Source: SAR86 cluster bacterium
GTDB lineage: Bacteria > Pseudomonadota > Gammaproteobacteria > Magnimaribacterales > Magnimaribacteraceae
Direction: 5' to 3'
Length of the DNA: 64,000 nucleotides
Assembly (NCBI GenBank): GCA_029268615.1
Contig: JAQWNM010000007.1
Location: 1-64,000, forward strand
Of this stretch, positions 32,843 to 41,279 are shown piece after piece. The position numbers and the translations under genes were made by a program. Position 1 is the stretch's first letter. Every line of letters starts with the position of its first letter. Under the pieces are notes generated by a model that worked only from the letters and a program-made list of their open reading frames with translations, was not told the origin of the DNA and did no database searches.

Positions 32843-34216
32843 TTAAGGCCCGTATACTAGATTAGGAAGAGTTGTTATTAATTCAGGGAAAATGGATAAA
32901 ATAACTAACAGAAAAATTTGAATTATTATAAATGGAATTACCCCTCTATACATTGCCATCGTTGGTAAATTGTCAGGGGCTACACTTCGAAGATAAAAAA
33001 GCGCGAACCCAAAAGGCGGTGTTAAAAAAGAAGTTTGTAGGTTAATAGCTATCATTATGCCGAGCCAAATAGGATCAACCCCCATAGCTAAAAGAACCGG
33101 ACCTACGATAGGAACAACAACAAATGTGATTTGAATAAAATCTAGAATGAAACCCAAGAGGAAAATCATAATCATGACAACTAATACAGCGCTGAAAACA
33201 CCTCCAGGCATTTGACTAAAAATATTAGAGACTAAATCATCCCCTCCAAATCCTCTAAAAACCAAAGAGAAAATTGATGAACCTATGAGGATCATAAAAA
33301 CCATTGCAGTAATCTCGGCCGTAGTTTCTACTGCCGAAGTTAAGTTTTCCTTAGTAAGAGATTTTCTAGTATAAGATAAAATAAGGGCTCCTAGAGCTCC
33401 TACTCCAGAAGCTTCCGTAGGAGTGGCTATCCCTAGTAATATTGAACCCAGAACCATAGTTATTAATGCTAAAGGAGGCACTAGTGTTATAAGAATGACC
33501 TTCAGCCTACCTTCCTTGATTTTAATTTCATGAGCAGGAGCACTTTCAGGAGAAAAATATGCTTTTAATAGAACATAAAGTGCATACATTAATACTAAAA
33601 TTCCTCCAGGAATTATTGCTCCCATAAACAAATCGCCTACTGATATAGTTTTTGCCGAAAAGTTTCCTATACTCAATTGAGATTGTTGGTAAGCTGCTGA
33701 CAAAACGTCACCAAGGATTACAAGTGCTATAGATGGAGGAATGATTTGCCCTAAAGTTCCAGTTGCGCATATTGTTCCTGTGGCTAAACTTTGGTCATAA
33801 CCTCTTTGGAGCATAATTGGCAGAGAGATTAAACCCATCGCTATTACGGTTGCTCCAACTATGCCTGTACTAGCAGCAATCATAGCTCCTACAATAATTA
33901 CAGATATTGCTAGGCTCCCCCTAAAGCCACCAAAAAGATTTGCCATATTAGCTAATAAATCCTCTGCTAAATTTGATTTTTCTAGAAGTACACCCATGAA
34001 TACAAAAAGTGGTACAGCTACAAGAGTAGTATTGGTCATATCTCCAAACATCCTATTTGGAATAGTTCCCAATAAAGATGCATCAAAATTACCAGTAATG
34101 ATTCCTATAGCCGCAAATATTAAGGCTGTTCCTCCAAGAGAAAAAGCAACAGGAAATCCAGCTAAAAGGACGCAGCAAATAACCATAAACATAAGAAGCG
34201 GTATTAATTCAACCAT
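32843..34216 (-). CDS. TRAP transporter large permease (DctM)
   Basis: The 457-residue protein is a 12-helix DctM subunit. It opens with LIPLLMFMVICCVLLAGFPVAFSLGG and later has the glycine/proline-rich GTLGQIIPPSIALVILG and NLQTSFLTPPFGFALFYLRSVAP motifs characteristic of the TRAP large permease. It uses the sodium gradient to import the acid bound by the DctP partner. Its start overlaps the end of the dctQ gene by 8 bases. The substrate-binding protein is encoded on the opposite strand beyond lipBA, an unusual split. Confidence 0.92.
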   Translation of the reverse strand: MVELIPLLMFMVICCVLLAGFPVAFSLGGTALIFAAIGIITGNFDASLLGTIPNRMFGDMTNTTLVAVPLFVFMGVLLEKSNLAEDLLANMANLFGGFRGSLAISVIIVGAMIAASTGIVGATVIAMGLISLPIMLQRGYDQSLATGTICATGTLGQIIPPSIALVILGDVLSAAYQQSQLSIGNFSAKTISVGDLFMGAIIPGGILVLMYALYVLLKAYFSPESAPAHEIKIKEGRLKVILITLVPPLALITMVLGSILLGIATPTEASGVGALGALILSYTRKSLTKENLTSAVETTAEITAMVFMILIGSSIFSLVFRGFGGDDLVSNIFSQMPGGVFSAVLVVMIMIFLLGFILDFIQITFVVVPIVGPVLLAMGVDPIWLGIMIAINLQTSFLTPPFGFALFYLRSVAPDNLPTMAMYRGVIPFIIIQIFLLVILSIFPELITTLPNLVYGP

Positions 34217-34706
34217 GTTTAAATGTAGTGAAAGATTTAAGAATTTCCGAAATACTTTGTAGCCATAATAAAAAGCTCATAAGTAGTAAAAGGGTTTTCT
34301 GTAAATAAACAAAAGGCAAGCCTTCAGGTTCAGGAGAGGTTTCCATAATCTTCCACGAAAATTCTACAAACCCAAAGGAGTAAAAGAAAATAACTAGGCA
34401 TAAAGGTTGTAATAAAAATATATTACCTAGCATATTAATTATAGACTTATTTTTATCAGACATATCTCTATAGAATATATCTACCCTCACATGGGCATCT
34501 CTTTTAAAGGCAAAAGACGCTCCTAGAAGGAAAAGCCCTCCATGAAGATAAAGCACAACATCTTGGAGTAGTACTGAACCAAGACCTAAGGCATATCTCA
34601 TGATTACAACGACACAAGTAATAAGGACCATAAGCAAAACGAACCAAGAAGCAATTTTTCCAGTTAGCTCAGATACTCTATCTAGATTATTAATTAATTT
34701 ACCCAA
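34209..34706 (-). CDS. TRAP transporter small permease (DctQ)
   Basis: A four-helix, 165-residue DctQ subunit. MRYALGLGSVLLQDVVLYLHGGLFLLGASFAFKRDAHVRVDIFY (~41-84) is the family core including the conserved R-x-D after helix 2. It pairs with DctM in the membrane. The start is a TTG with a strong ribosome binding site (AAGGAGA). That site and the TTG lie in the two arms of a 6-base hairpin (34704-34721), so translation may be restrained. Confidence 0.88.
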   Translation of the reverse strand: MGKLINNLDRVSELTGKIASWFVLLMVLITCVVVIMRYALGLGSVLLQDVVLYLHGGLFLLGASFAFKRDAHVRVDIFYRDMSDKNKSIINMLGNIFLLQPLCLVIFFYSFGFVEFSWKIMETSPEPEGLPFVYLQKTLLLLMSFLLWLQSISEILKSFTTFKHG

Positions 34707-34721
34707 AGGGATTCTCCTTTG
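34704..34721 (-). promoter_or_regulatory. Hairpin enclosing the dctQ ribosome binding site
   Basis: On the reverse strand CAAAGG (34721-34716) pairs with CCTTTG (34709-34704) around loop AGAATC. The Shine-Dalgarno AAGGAG spans arm and loop, and the TTG start codon closes the 3' arm. This could lower or regulate dctQM translation. Confidence 0.4.
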
Positions 34722-34747
34722 TTGTTATGCTCTTTCTTGTCTATAAT
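34719..34747 (+). promoter_or_regulatory. Sigma-70-type promoter of the acyl-CoA dehydrogenase gene
   Basis: TTGTTG (34719-34724), a 17-base spacer and a perfect TATAAT (34742-34747). Transcription would begin at about 34754, the A of the start codon, and no ribosome binding site is visible, so the message may be leaderless. Confidence 0.65.
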
Positions 34748-34753
34748 TTATCT

Positions 34754-35956
34754 ATGGATTTAAAATTTACTAAAGAAGAACTAGACTTTCAAACAGAAGT
34801 TCGTTCCTGGATTAAAGAAAACTATTCTACAGGAATGCAGGAAAGATATATAAAAAGTGCAAATGGTCATTTAACAAAAGATGAACATGTTCAGTGGCAA
34901 AAGGCTTTGTATAAAAAGGGATGGGCAGGAATTAATTGGCCTAAGGAATTTGGGGGAGCCTCTTTTGGGCCTTCACAAAAATATCTTTTTAATAAAGAGA
35001 TGGCTGCAGCTCATGCTCCTTCTGTTGTTGCTTTCGGAGAAAAAATGGTAGCCCCGGTGATCATGGCTTTTGGGAATGAACAACAAAAAGAAAAGTATTT
35101 ACCTAATATTTTATCTTCAGATACATGGTGGTGCCAAGGGTATTCAGAACCAGGTTCTGGATCTGATTTAGCCTCTTTAAATACAAAAGCAGAGGATAAG
35201 GGCGATCATTACCTTGTAAATGGAGCTAAAACATGGACTACTATGGCTCAGTATGCGGATATGATTTTTTGCCTTGTTCGAACTTCAAAAGAAGATATTC
35301 CTCAAAAAGGGATTTCATTCTTACTCATTGACATGAAGTCTTCTGGAATAGAGATACAACCCATAAATACTTTAGACAATACCCCTATAGGACACCATGA
35401 AGTAAACACAGTTTTTTTTGAAAATGTAAAAGTCCCTAAAGAAAATTTAATAGGTGAAGCAGGAAAAGGATGGACTTATGCTAAATATTTATTAGAGTTT
35501 GAAAGAGGAAATGGATATTCAGCAGAACTTTTTTCCCAACTACAAAAAATTAAAAAGGTCCTGAAAGGAGATGATGGATCTAAATTTAAAAATATTCACT
35601 ATCACAAGAAAATAGCTGATCTCGATATCCAAATTTGCGCTATGGAAGCAACAGAGCTAAGAATTTTAGGCAGTTTATCAACAGGAGAGAATGTTGGCCC
35701 AGAATCTTCACTGCTTAAAACTAGAGGAACTGAAATAGGCCAAGCACTGACTGAATTGGCTGTGGAAATTGTAGATTACTATGCGCTACCTTTCAATAAT
35801 CCTGGACCAGATTTAGGTCATAATGAAGATCCTATAGGTTATGAATTTGCTAACACTTCAGCCCCAAGGTATTTTAATTATAGAAAAGCAACTATTTATG
35901 CTGGTTCTAATGAAGTTCAGCGGAATATAATGGCCAAATTAGTTTTGGGCTTGTAA
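34754..35956 (+). CDS. Acyl-CoA dehydrogenase family protein
   Basis: A 400-residue flavoprotein. The N-terminal helical domain (MDLKFTKEELDFQTEVRSWIKENY) is followed by GINWPKEFGG, WCQGYSEPGSGSDLASLNTKAEDKGDHYLVNGAKTWTTMAQYAD (FAD-binding mid domain) and the C-terminal helical domain ending YAGSNEVQRNIMAKLVLGL. It introduces an alpha-beta double bond in an acyl-CoA and passes electrons to ETF. The long SFGPSQKYLFNKEM form is typical of the large ACAD subgroups acting on unusual acyl chains. Start ATG 34754 is chosen from the promoter position; an upstream in-frame ATG at 34727 lies inside the promoter spacer. Confidence 0.9.
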   Translation: MDLKFTKEELDFQTEVRSWIKENYSTGMQERYIKSANGHLTKDEHVQWQKALYKKGWAGINWPKEFGGASFGPSQKYLFNKEMAAAHAPSVVAFGEKMVAPVIMAFGNEQQKEKYLPNILSSDTWWCQGYSEPGSGSDLASLNTKAEDKGDHYLVNGAKTWTTMAQYADMIFCLVRTSKEDIPQKGISFLLIDMKSSGIEIQPINTLDNTPIGHHEVNTVFFENVKVPKENLIGEAGKGWTYAKYLLEFERGNGYSAELFSQLQKIKKVLKGDDGSKFKNIHYHKKIADLDIQICAMEATELRILGSLSTGENVGPESSLLKTRGTEIGQALTELAVEIVDYYALPFNNPGPDLGHNEDPIGYEFANTSAPRYFNYRKATIYAGSNEVQRNIMAKLVLGL

Positions 35957-35958
35957 TT

Positions 35959-36735
35959 ATGATTATAGTGATAGCTCCAGCAAAAACATTAGATTATGAA
36001 ACTGATCTTCCTACAGAAGATTATACTATCGCTTCTCATCTTTCTAAGACAAAAAAACTTATAAAAGAGCTAAGATTAAAAGATCCTGATAAGTTATCAA
36101 GCTTGATGGGTATAAGTGACAAGTTAGCAGTTTTAAATTTTGAAAGGAATATGAACTGGTCCTCTCCAAAGAAGCTATCCAGGAATTCTAGGCAAGCTCT
36201 TTTTACCTTTAAAGGAGATGTATATATAGGGCTGGAAGCATATTCTATGTGTGATGAAGGTATTAAATATGCTCAGAAGCATTTGAGAATTTTATCAGGG
36301 CTATATGGGCTATTAAAACCCCTAGATTTGATTTCTCCATATAGACTAGAAATGGGAACAAAATTAGAAGTTGGAAATCACAGAAACCTTTACGAGTTTT
36401 GGGGCAATGATCTTACTGAATCAATTAATAGAGACTTAGATGATCAGAAAAATACCACGATAGTGAATTTAGCATCTGTAGAATATTTTTCTTCAATAAA
36501 TAAAGAAAATTTATCAGGAAAAGTTGTAAGCCCTATATTTAAAGATTATAAAAATGGTCAATATAAAATCATTAGCTTTTTTGCTAAAAAGGCTAGAGGC
36601 ATGATGGCTCGTTTTATAATTGAAAATAAGATAGATGATCTTAATGGATTAAATAATTTTAATGTTGCTGGTTATAAATATAATAGTAAGGAGTCTACAG
36701 ATTTATTTCCTGTTTTTCTGAGGCGACAGATTTAA
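35959..36735 (+). CDS. yaaA: YaaA (DUF328/UPF0246) peroxide-stress protein
   Basis: A 258-residue member of the YaaA family. MIIVIAPAKTLDYE at the N-terminus, LMGISDKLAVLNFERN, ALFTFKGDVYIGLEA and RILSGLYGLLKPLDLISPYRLEMGTKL are family landmarks. YaaA lowers free iron and limits Fenton damage under peroxide in E. coli and binds DNA; I infer the same general role here. It begins 3 bases after the acyl-CoA dehydrogenase stop and overlaps the convergent crotonase gene by four bases. Confidence 0.9.
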   Translation: MIIVIAPAKTLDYETDLPTEDYTIASHLSKTKKLIKELRLKDPDKLSSLMGISDKLAVLNFERNMNWSSPKKLSRNSRQALFTFKGDVYIGLEAYSMCDEGIKYAQKHLRILSGLYGLLKPLDLISPYRLEMGTKLEVGNHRNLYEFWGNDLTESINRDLDDQKNTTIVNLASVEYFSSINKENLSGKVVSPIFKDYKNGQYKIISFFAKKARGMMARFIIENKIDDLNGLNNFNVAGYKYNSKESTDLFPVFLRRQI

Positions 36736-37583
36736 CCGCTAAACTCCCCATCAAGATACTTTCTTCTAGGAAGTAAGTTTTCAAATTCAGCTTCTTTCTT
36801 TTCAGCTTTTGCTTTGAATGCAACTGACATTTCATCATTTATCCCCATTGCCGTATTCCAAAGAGCAACATAATTTAGAGATTCTTCAATAGAGTGATCT
36901 CTACTAAAGTTCAACATTTCCTTAGTTGAAGTTATTGCTAAAGGGCCTTTAGAAGCTATTTCTTTAGCTATTAACATCACTTCTTTAATCATTTCTGCTT
37001 GCGTATCATAAATTTTATTTACTAGTCCAAATTTCATTGCCTCTTCAGGCATAAATCTTCTACCGGTATATGCCAGTTCCCTGACTACTCCTTCTGGGAT
37101 TAATCTTGGAAGTCTCTGAAGAGTTCCAACATCAGCAGCCATGCCAATATTAATTTCCTGAATACAGAAAAAAGCATCATTTGTGCAGAATCTCATATCA
37201 GTAGCGGTAGCTAGATCTACTCCACCGCCTACACAAGCTCCTTGGATTGCTGCAATTACAGGAATTCTAGCTTTCTCTAAGCAAGAAATACTGTGTTGAA
37301 GATCCAGAGTAACTCTGAAACCGGCTTCTTTTCTCATTCCTAAATGAGCTTTTGGTTGTTCAGAACTGCCAACAAAATTAGCTAGGTCCATTCCAGCACA
37401 AAAGTGTTTTCCTTGAGCAGAAAGAACAATAACCCTCGCCTTTCCTTCATCTGATATTTTTTCAATTAATGAAGGAAGTTCAGACCAGAAAGCTTTATTC
37501 ATTGAATTAAACTCATCTGGTCTGCTCATTTGTATATGCGCAATATTATTTTCAATTTCGTATGTAAAACAGGTATAAGTCAT
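36732..37583 (-). CDS. Crotonase-family enzyme, dienoyl-CoA isomerase-like
   Basis: The 283 residues have the crotonase fold, with the oxyanion-hole segments HFCAGMDL and AIQGACVGGGVDLATATDMRFC. The EINIGMAADVGTLQRLPRLIPEG segment closely follows delta3,5-delta2,4-dienoyl-CoA isomerase (ECH1). That enzyme uses an Asp in the VDL-TATD region, the Glu of EINIG and the Asp of AADVG, all present here. It probably shifts double bonds during breakdown of unsaturated fatty acids, or acts as an enoyl-CoA hydratase. AAGGA precedes the ATG, and the gene follows a small coiled-coil protein gene by 14 bases. Confidence 0.87.
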   Translation of the reverse strand: MTYTCFTYEIENNIAHIQMSRPDEFNSMNKAFWSELPSLIEKISDEGKARVIVLSAQGKHFCAGMDLANFVGSSEQPKAHLGMRKEAGFRVTLDLQHSISCLEKARIPVIAAIQGACVGGGVDLATATDMRFCTNDAFFCIQEINIGMAADVGTLQRLPRLIPEGVVRELAYTGRRFMPEEAMKFGLVNKIYDTQAEMIKEVMLIAKEIASKGPLAITSTKEMLNFSRDHSIEESLNYVALWNTAMGINDEMSVAFKAKAEKKEAEFENLLPRRKYLDGEFSG

Positions 37584-37597
37584 TTTTTTCCTTGTTG

Positions 37598-37774
37598 TTA
37601 AGTTTGATTAAGGGATTGTTTGATCTCATTCATTCTATTTTTTAAGTCATCTACTAAATCAAATGCTTTATGATGAGATAGTACAACTTTTCTCTCTCTG
37701 CTTAATAAATTAAGACCTTTAATTACCTCTTCTAAATTTTCTTTTGTTTTTTCTTCGTTTATCATTGTGCTCAT
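37598..37774 (-). CDS. 58-residue charged helical protein, unrecognised
   Basis: An ATG with a strong ribosome binding site (AGAAGGA, 4 bases upstream) opens a 58-codon frame directly before the crotonase gene. The product is highly charged and lacks Pro and Gly apart from one Gly (NEEKTKENLEEVIKGLNLLSR...AFDLVDDLKNRMNEIKQSL), so it is probably a helical hairpin or coiled coil. It ends in NQT. No family is recognised. The arrangement suggests a two-gene operon with the crotonase. Confidence 0.7.
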   Translation of the reverse strand: MSTMINEEKTKENLEEVIKGLNLLSRERKVVLSHHKAFDLVDDLKNRMNEIKQSLNQT

Positions 37775-37824
37775 TCGTCCTTCTTAATAGGATATTATTG
37801 TAAAATAATTTATTTAATAAGAAT

Positions 37825-38625
37825 ATGGATTTAGAAAAACTAGCTAAAAAAGTTTTGGAGATATCTTCTTCAGCTTCTAAGGCTGTTATGGCTGTATATG
37901 ATAGTGGAGATATAAACCAAGAGAATAAAGATGATGGTTCTCCTCTTACGGAAGCAGATCTGAATTCAAATAGAATAATATGTGATGGTTTAAAAGGCAT
38001 CCAATTAGATATACCTATATTATCAGAGGAGCAGTCAGTTGAAGCTGATTTATCAATTAATACTTTTTGGCTTGTGGACCCTTTAGACGGTACAAAGGAG
38101 TTTTTAAATAGGAATGGAGAATTTTCAGTAAATATCGCTTTAATATCAAATAATTCACCAGTTTTGGGTATAGTTCAAGCTCCTGCTATCGATGAAGTTT
38201 ATTTAGGAATGGCTGAAATAGGTGCTTTTAAGATAAAAAGTAAATCTAAAGAAAGAATAAGCTCAATCCCCATGACAAAAGATCTATGTAGGATTGTAGT
38301 AAGCAGAAGTCACCAGAGTAGTAAAGACACTAGATTAATAAGGATGGCAGGCAGAAATTTTAAAAAGGTGGAACTACTTAAGGCTGGAAGCTCTTTAAAG
38401 CTCTGCAGGGTTGCAGAGGGTTTAGCAGATGTCTATCCTAGACTTGGCCCTACATATCAATGGGATATTGCTGCTGGTCAGGCAGTTTTAGAAGCGGCCG
38501 GAGGAGAAGTTAGGGCCTTGAATGGCAACAGGTTAAGTTACATATTTAATCGAGATCAACTTAACCCTGAGTTTCTTGCTTTAGGGAATAAAGGTGAAGA
38601 TTGGCAGCCACTTCTCATAAAGTAA
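37825..38625 (+). CDS. cysQ: 3'(2'),5'-bisphosphate nucleotidase CysQ
   Basis: The 266-residue inositol-monophosphatase-fold enzyme has all Mg ligands: SEEQ (67-70, Glu), DPLDGTKEF (85-93, two Asp) and WDIAAGQAVLEAAGGEV (Asp near 215). The TKEF after DPLDG is specific to CysQ rather than SuhB. It converts 3'-phosphoadenosine-5'-phosphate to AMP, removing a by-product of sulfate assimilation. It is divergent from the 58-residue protein gene and lies 5' of rpoH. Confidence 0.9.
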   Translation: MDLEKLAKKVLEISSSASKAVMAVYDSGDINQENKDDGSPLTEADLNSNRIICDGLKGIQLDIPILSEEQSVEADLSINTFWLVDPLDGTKEFLNRNGEFSVNIALISNNSPVLGIVQAPAIDEVYLGMAEIGAFKIKSKSKERISSIPMTKDLCRIVVSRSHQSSKDTRLIRMAGRNFKKVELLKAGSSLKLCRVAEGLADVYPRLGPTYQWDIAAGQAVLEAAGGEVRALNGNRLSYIFNRDQLNPEFLALGNKGEDWQPLLIK

Positions 38626-38668
38626 TATATTCAATTTATTTTCTAGAATTCAGCTATAAACTCCTTTT

Positions 38669-38698
38669 TTGGTAAAATTACCCTTAAATATGTAGAAT
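38669..38698 (+). promoter_or_regulatory. Candidate promoter of rpoH
   Basis: TTGGTA (38669-38674), an 18-base spacer and TAGAAT (38693-38698). Initiation would fall near 38705, a few bases before the ATG at 38709, again with no visible ribosome binding site. Confidence 0.4.
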
Positions 38699-38708
38699 AG
38701 TGAACAAA

Positions 38709-39593
38709 ATGGCTATAGAAAAGATAAAAACAGAGAGCAAATCTAGCAATACAGCATTGCAGCCAATGGATATATCTTTGCCGGGTAAAGATTTACAGGC
38801 TTATATTAATTCCGTGCATGGCATTGGTATTCTTACTAAGGAAGAAGAGAAGCAATTGGCAGAGGACTATTATTATAATGGAGATTTAGAGGCAGCGAGA
38901 AAACTAGTTTTGGCTCATTTGCGGTTTGTAGTCCATGTGGCCAAGTCATATTCTGGTTATGGATTATCTGAAGCTGATCTAATTCAAGAGGGTAATATCG
39001 GTTTAATGAAAGCTGTAAAACGTTTTAATCCAGAGGTAGGAGTTAGGCTAGTTTCTTTTGCGGTTTATTGGATTAAAGCAGAAATTCATGAATATGTTTT
39101 AAGAAATTGGAAAATAGTAAAAATAGCTACTACTAAGGCCCAAAGAAAACTATTCTTTAATTTAAGAAGCAAGAGCAAGAAGCTTAACTGGCTCTCTGAA
39201 GAAGAAATTGGTGCAATATCAAAAGATTTAGGTGTAACTCCTGAAGAAGTCAGCGAAATGGAAAAAAGATTAAGTGGCTTAGACATTCCTTTCGATCCGT
39301 CTAACGATGATAGCGATAATGAAACTTCTTTTGCACCAGCAAATTATCTAGAAGATAGAGATGCTGACCCTTTGGAGATCCTTGAAGAACAAAACCTATC
39401 AGAGATAAATAAAGAAAAGCTTCATTATGCACTTAAACAGCTCGATCCTAGAAGTAGAGATATTTTGAATGATAGATGGCTTAACGAAGATAAATTAACG
39501 CTTCATGAACTAGCGGATAAGTATAAGATTTCAGCAGAAAGAATTAGACAAATTGAGCAAAGCGCAATGGAAAAAGTGCGAATAAATTTGTAA
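38709..39593 (+). CDS. rpoH: Heat-shock sigma factor RpoH (sigma-32)
   Basis: A 294-residue group 3 sigma factor. Region 2 has LVLAHLRFVVHVAKSYSGYGLSEADLIQEGNIGLMKAVKRFNPEVGVRLVSFAVYWIKAEI. The RpoH box QRKLFFNLR follows immediately and distinguishes it from RpoD/RpoS. Region 4 ends TLHELADKYKISAERIRQIEQSAMEKVR. It directs RNA polymerase to chaperone and protease genes. A GTG nine bases upstream (38700) is an alternative start, but the predicted promoter favours the ATG. Confidence 0.93.
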   Translation: MAIEKIKTESKSSNTALQPMDISLPGKDLQAYINSVHGIGILTKEEEKQLAEDYYYNGDLEAARKLVLAHLRFVVHVAKSYSGYGLSEADLIQEGNIGLMKAVKRFNPEVGVRLVSFAVYWIKAEIHEYVLRNWKIVKIATTKAQRKLFFNLRSKSKKLNWLSEEEIGAISKDLGVTPEEVSEMEKRLSGLDIPFDPSNDDSDNETSFAPANYLEDRDADPLEILEEQNLSEINKEKLHYALKQLDPRSRDILNDRWLNEDKLTLHELADKYKISAERIRQIEQSAMEKVRINL

Positions 39594-39632
39594 TTCAATT
39601 AATTCACAGTTTCCTTAACTAAGAACACTAAT

Positions 39633-39833
39633 ATGATCATAAGGGCGAATGGCGAGTCTCTAGAGATTGAAGATAGTTCAACAGTAAAATCCTTATTGAA
39701 AAAGTTAGATATTCCAGAGACTAGGATAGCAGTGGAATTAAATAAAGAAGTTATATCTAGATCTAAAATTTTAGAAACGGTTTTACAAGACGGTGATGAA
39801 ATAGAGATTGTAAAGGCAATAGGAGGAGGGTAA
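39633..39833 (+). CDS. thiS: Sulfur-carrier protein ThiS
   Basis: A 66-residue beta-grasp protein ending in the required Gly-Gly terminus (KAIGGG). [13 protein letters not shown] is the family's last strand. ThiF-type enzymes adenylate the C-terminus and ThiG takes sulfur from its thiocarboxylate. The stop overlaps the thiG start (TAATG), as expected of a ThiS-ThiG pair. Confidence 0.93.
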   Translation: MIIRANGESLEIEDSSTVKSLLKKLDIPETRIAVELNKEVISRSKILETVLQDGDEIEIVKAIGGG

Positions 39834-40609
39834 TGGATCCTTTAGTGATAGCAGGGAAACAGTATAATTCTAGATTACTTGTAGGAACAGGGAAGTACAA
39901 AGATTTTGAAGAAACACTTCAGTCTATAAAAGCAAGTGGAGCAGAAATAGTAACAGTTGCTATTAGAAGAACAAATATAGGTCAAGATATTTCAGAACCT
40001 AATATATTAGATTATCTATCACCAGAAAGCTTTACTATCCTTCCCAATACAGCCGGGTGCTATACATGTGAAGATGCTGTAAGAACTTGTAAATTAGCAA
40101 GAGAATTATTAGAAGGTCATAATTTAGTAAAGCTCGAAGTGCTCGGTAATGAAAAGACACTATATCCCGATATGCCAGAAACTATAAAAGCAGCAGAGAT
40201 CTTAGTAAAAGATGGTTTTGATGTAATGGTTTATTGCACTGATGATCCAATACAAGCAAAAAGGCTGGAAGAGATAGGTTGCGTATCAGTTATGCCTTTA
40301 GCCTCACCCATAGGCTCAGGCTTAGGAATTATTAATCCTCATAATATAAAAATAATTCTTGAAGATGCAAATGTTCCTATCATTGTAGATGCAGGAGTAG
40401 GAACGGCATCTGATGCCACAATAGCAATGGAGTTAGGCTGTGAAGGTGTTCTAATGAATACAGCAATAGCTTTAGCAGATAAGCCTATACTAATGGCAAG
40501 CGCCATGAAGAAAGCTATTGAATCTGGAAGAGAGGCATATTTAGCAGGAAGAATGATAAAAAGGCCTTACGCTTCTGCTTCTTCTCCTGTAGACGGAATA
40601 ATAGACTGA
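39833..40609 (+). CDS. thiG: Thiazole synthase ThiG
   Basis: The 258-residue TIM barrel matches ThiG throughout. [33 protein letters not shown] begins the protein, [17 protein letters not shown] holds the imine-forming lysine, and [24 protein letters not shown] and [31 protein letters not shown] bind phosphate. It builds the thiazole phosphate of thiamine from deoxyxylulose phosphate, dehydroglycine and ThiS sulfur. thiF, thiO/thiH and thiC are not in this window. Confidence 0.95.
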   Translation: MDPLVIAGKQYNSRLLVGTGKYKDFEETLQSIKASGAEIVTVAIRRTNIGQDISEPNILDYLSPESFTILPNTAGCYTCEDAVRTCKLARELLEGHNLVKLEVLGNEKTLYPDMPETIKAAEILVKDGFDVMVYCTDDPIQAKRLEEIGCVSVMPLASPIGSGLGIINPHNIKIILEDANVPIIVDAGVGTASDATIAMELGCEGVLMNTAIALADKPILMASAMKKAIESGREAYLAGRMIKRPYASASSPVDGIID

Positions 40610-40616
40610 TAGGCTA

Positions 40617-41279
40617 TTGGAAAGAAAACTAAAAAGTTTTGTTTTGCATGGCAGAATGACAAGAGCTCAAGGTTATGCCATAAAAAATTATTGGCATATT
40701 TTTGGAATATCTAATGAGAATACAAAAGACTTAGATCAAATCTTTGGAAGACGTGCAAAGAAAGTTTTAGATATAGGATTTGGAGCTGGCGAAACTTTAA
40801 TTGATTTAGCTCAAAATAATCTAGAAAAAGATTTTATAGGAATAGAAGTGCATAAGCCTGGTATAGGCTCTTTAATAAGTAAGATTAATAAATTATCTTT
40901 AAAAAATATTAGAGTTGTCCAGCAGGATGCAGATATTTATTTACAAGAATTAAGTAATAAGAATAAGTTTGAAGCCGTAATACTCTTTTATCCTGATCCT
41001 TGGCCAAAAAGGAAACATAAAAAAAGGAGGCTTGTAAACGAAGAATTTATTATCAAATTAGAGAGAGTTTTGGAAAATAAAGGGATCTTAATTTGCAAAA
41101 CAGATTGGAAAGATTACGGCGAGCAAATCTATAATTTATTATCAAGCAATAAAAATTGGATAGAATTATCGTATCCTCAATTGCCTAGTGATTTTAAATT
41201 TTTTACCGAGACAAACTTTGAAAAAAAAGCAAAACTTGAAGGAAGAGAATCAAACTTTCTTTTATTCAAGAAAGTTTAA
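40617..41279 (+). CDS. trmB: tRNA (guanine-N7)-methyltransferase TrmB
   Basis: A 220-residue class I methyltransferase. KKVLDIGFGAGETLIDLAQ (SAM motif I), FIGIEVHKPGIGSLI and the TrmB-specific LFYPDPWPKRKHKKRRLVNEEFI are all present, with TNFEKKAKLEGR near the C-terminus. It methylates G46 of tRNAs. The TTG start lies 8 bases after thiG. It overlaps the convergent rdgB stop by four bases. Confidence 0.93.
   Translation: MERKLKSFVLHGRMTRAQGYAIKNYWHIFGISNENTKDLDQIFGRRAKKVLDIGFGAGETLIDLAQNNLEKDFIGIEVHKPGIGSLISKINKLSLKNIRVVQQDADIYLQELSNKNKFEAVILFYPDPWPKRKHKKRRLVNEEFIIKLERVLENKGILICKTDWKDYGEQIYNLLSSNKNWIELSYPQLPSDFKFFTETNFEKKAKLEGRESNFLLFKKV

Noticed and set aside
34727-34753. Start of the acyl-CoA dehydrogenase at ATG 34727
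   Set aside because: This ATG lies in the spacer between the -35 and -10 boxes and would add residues not typical of the family's N-terminus.
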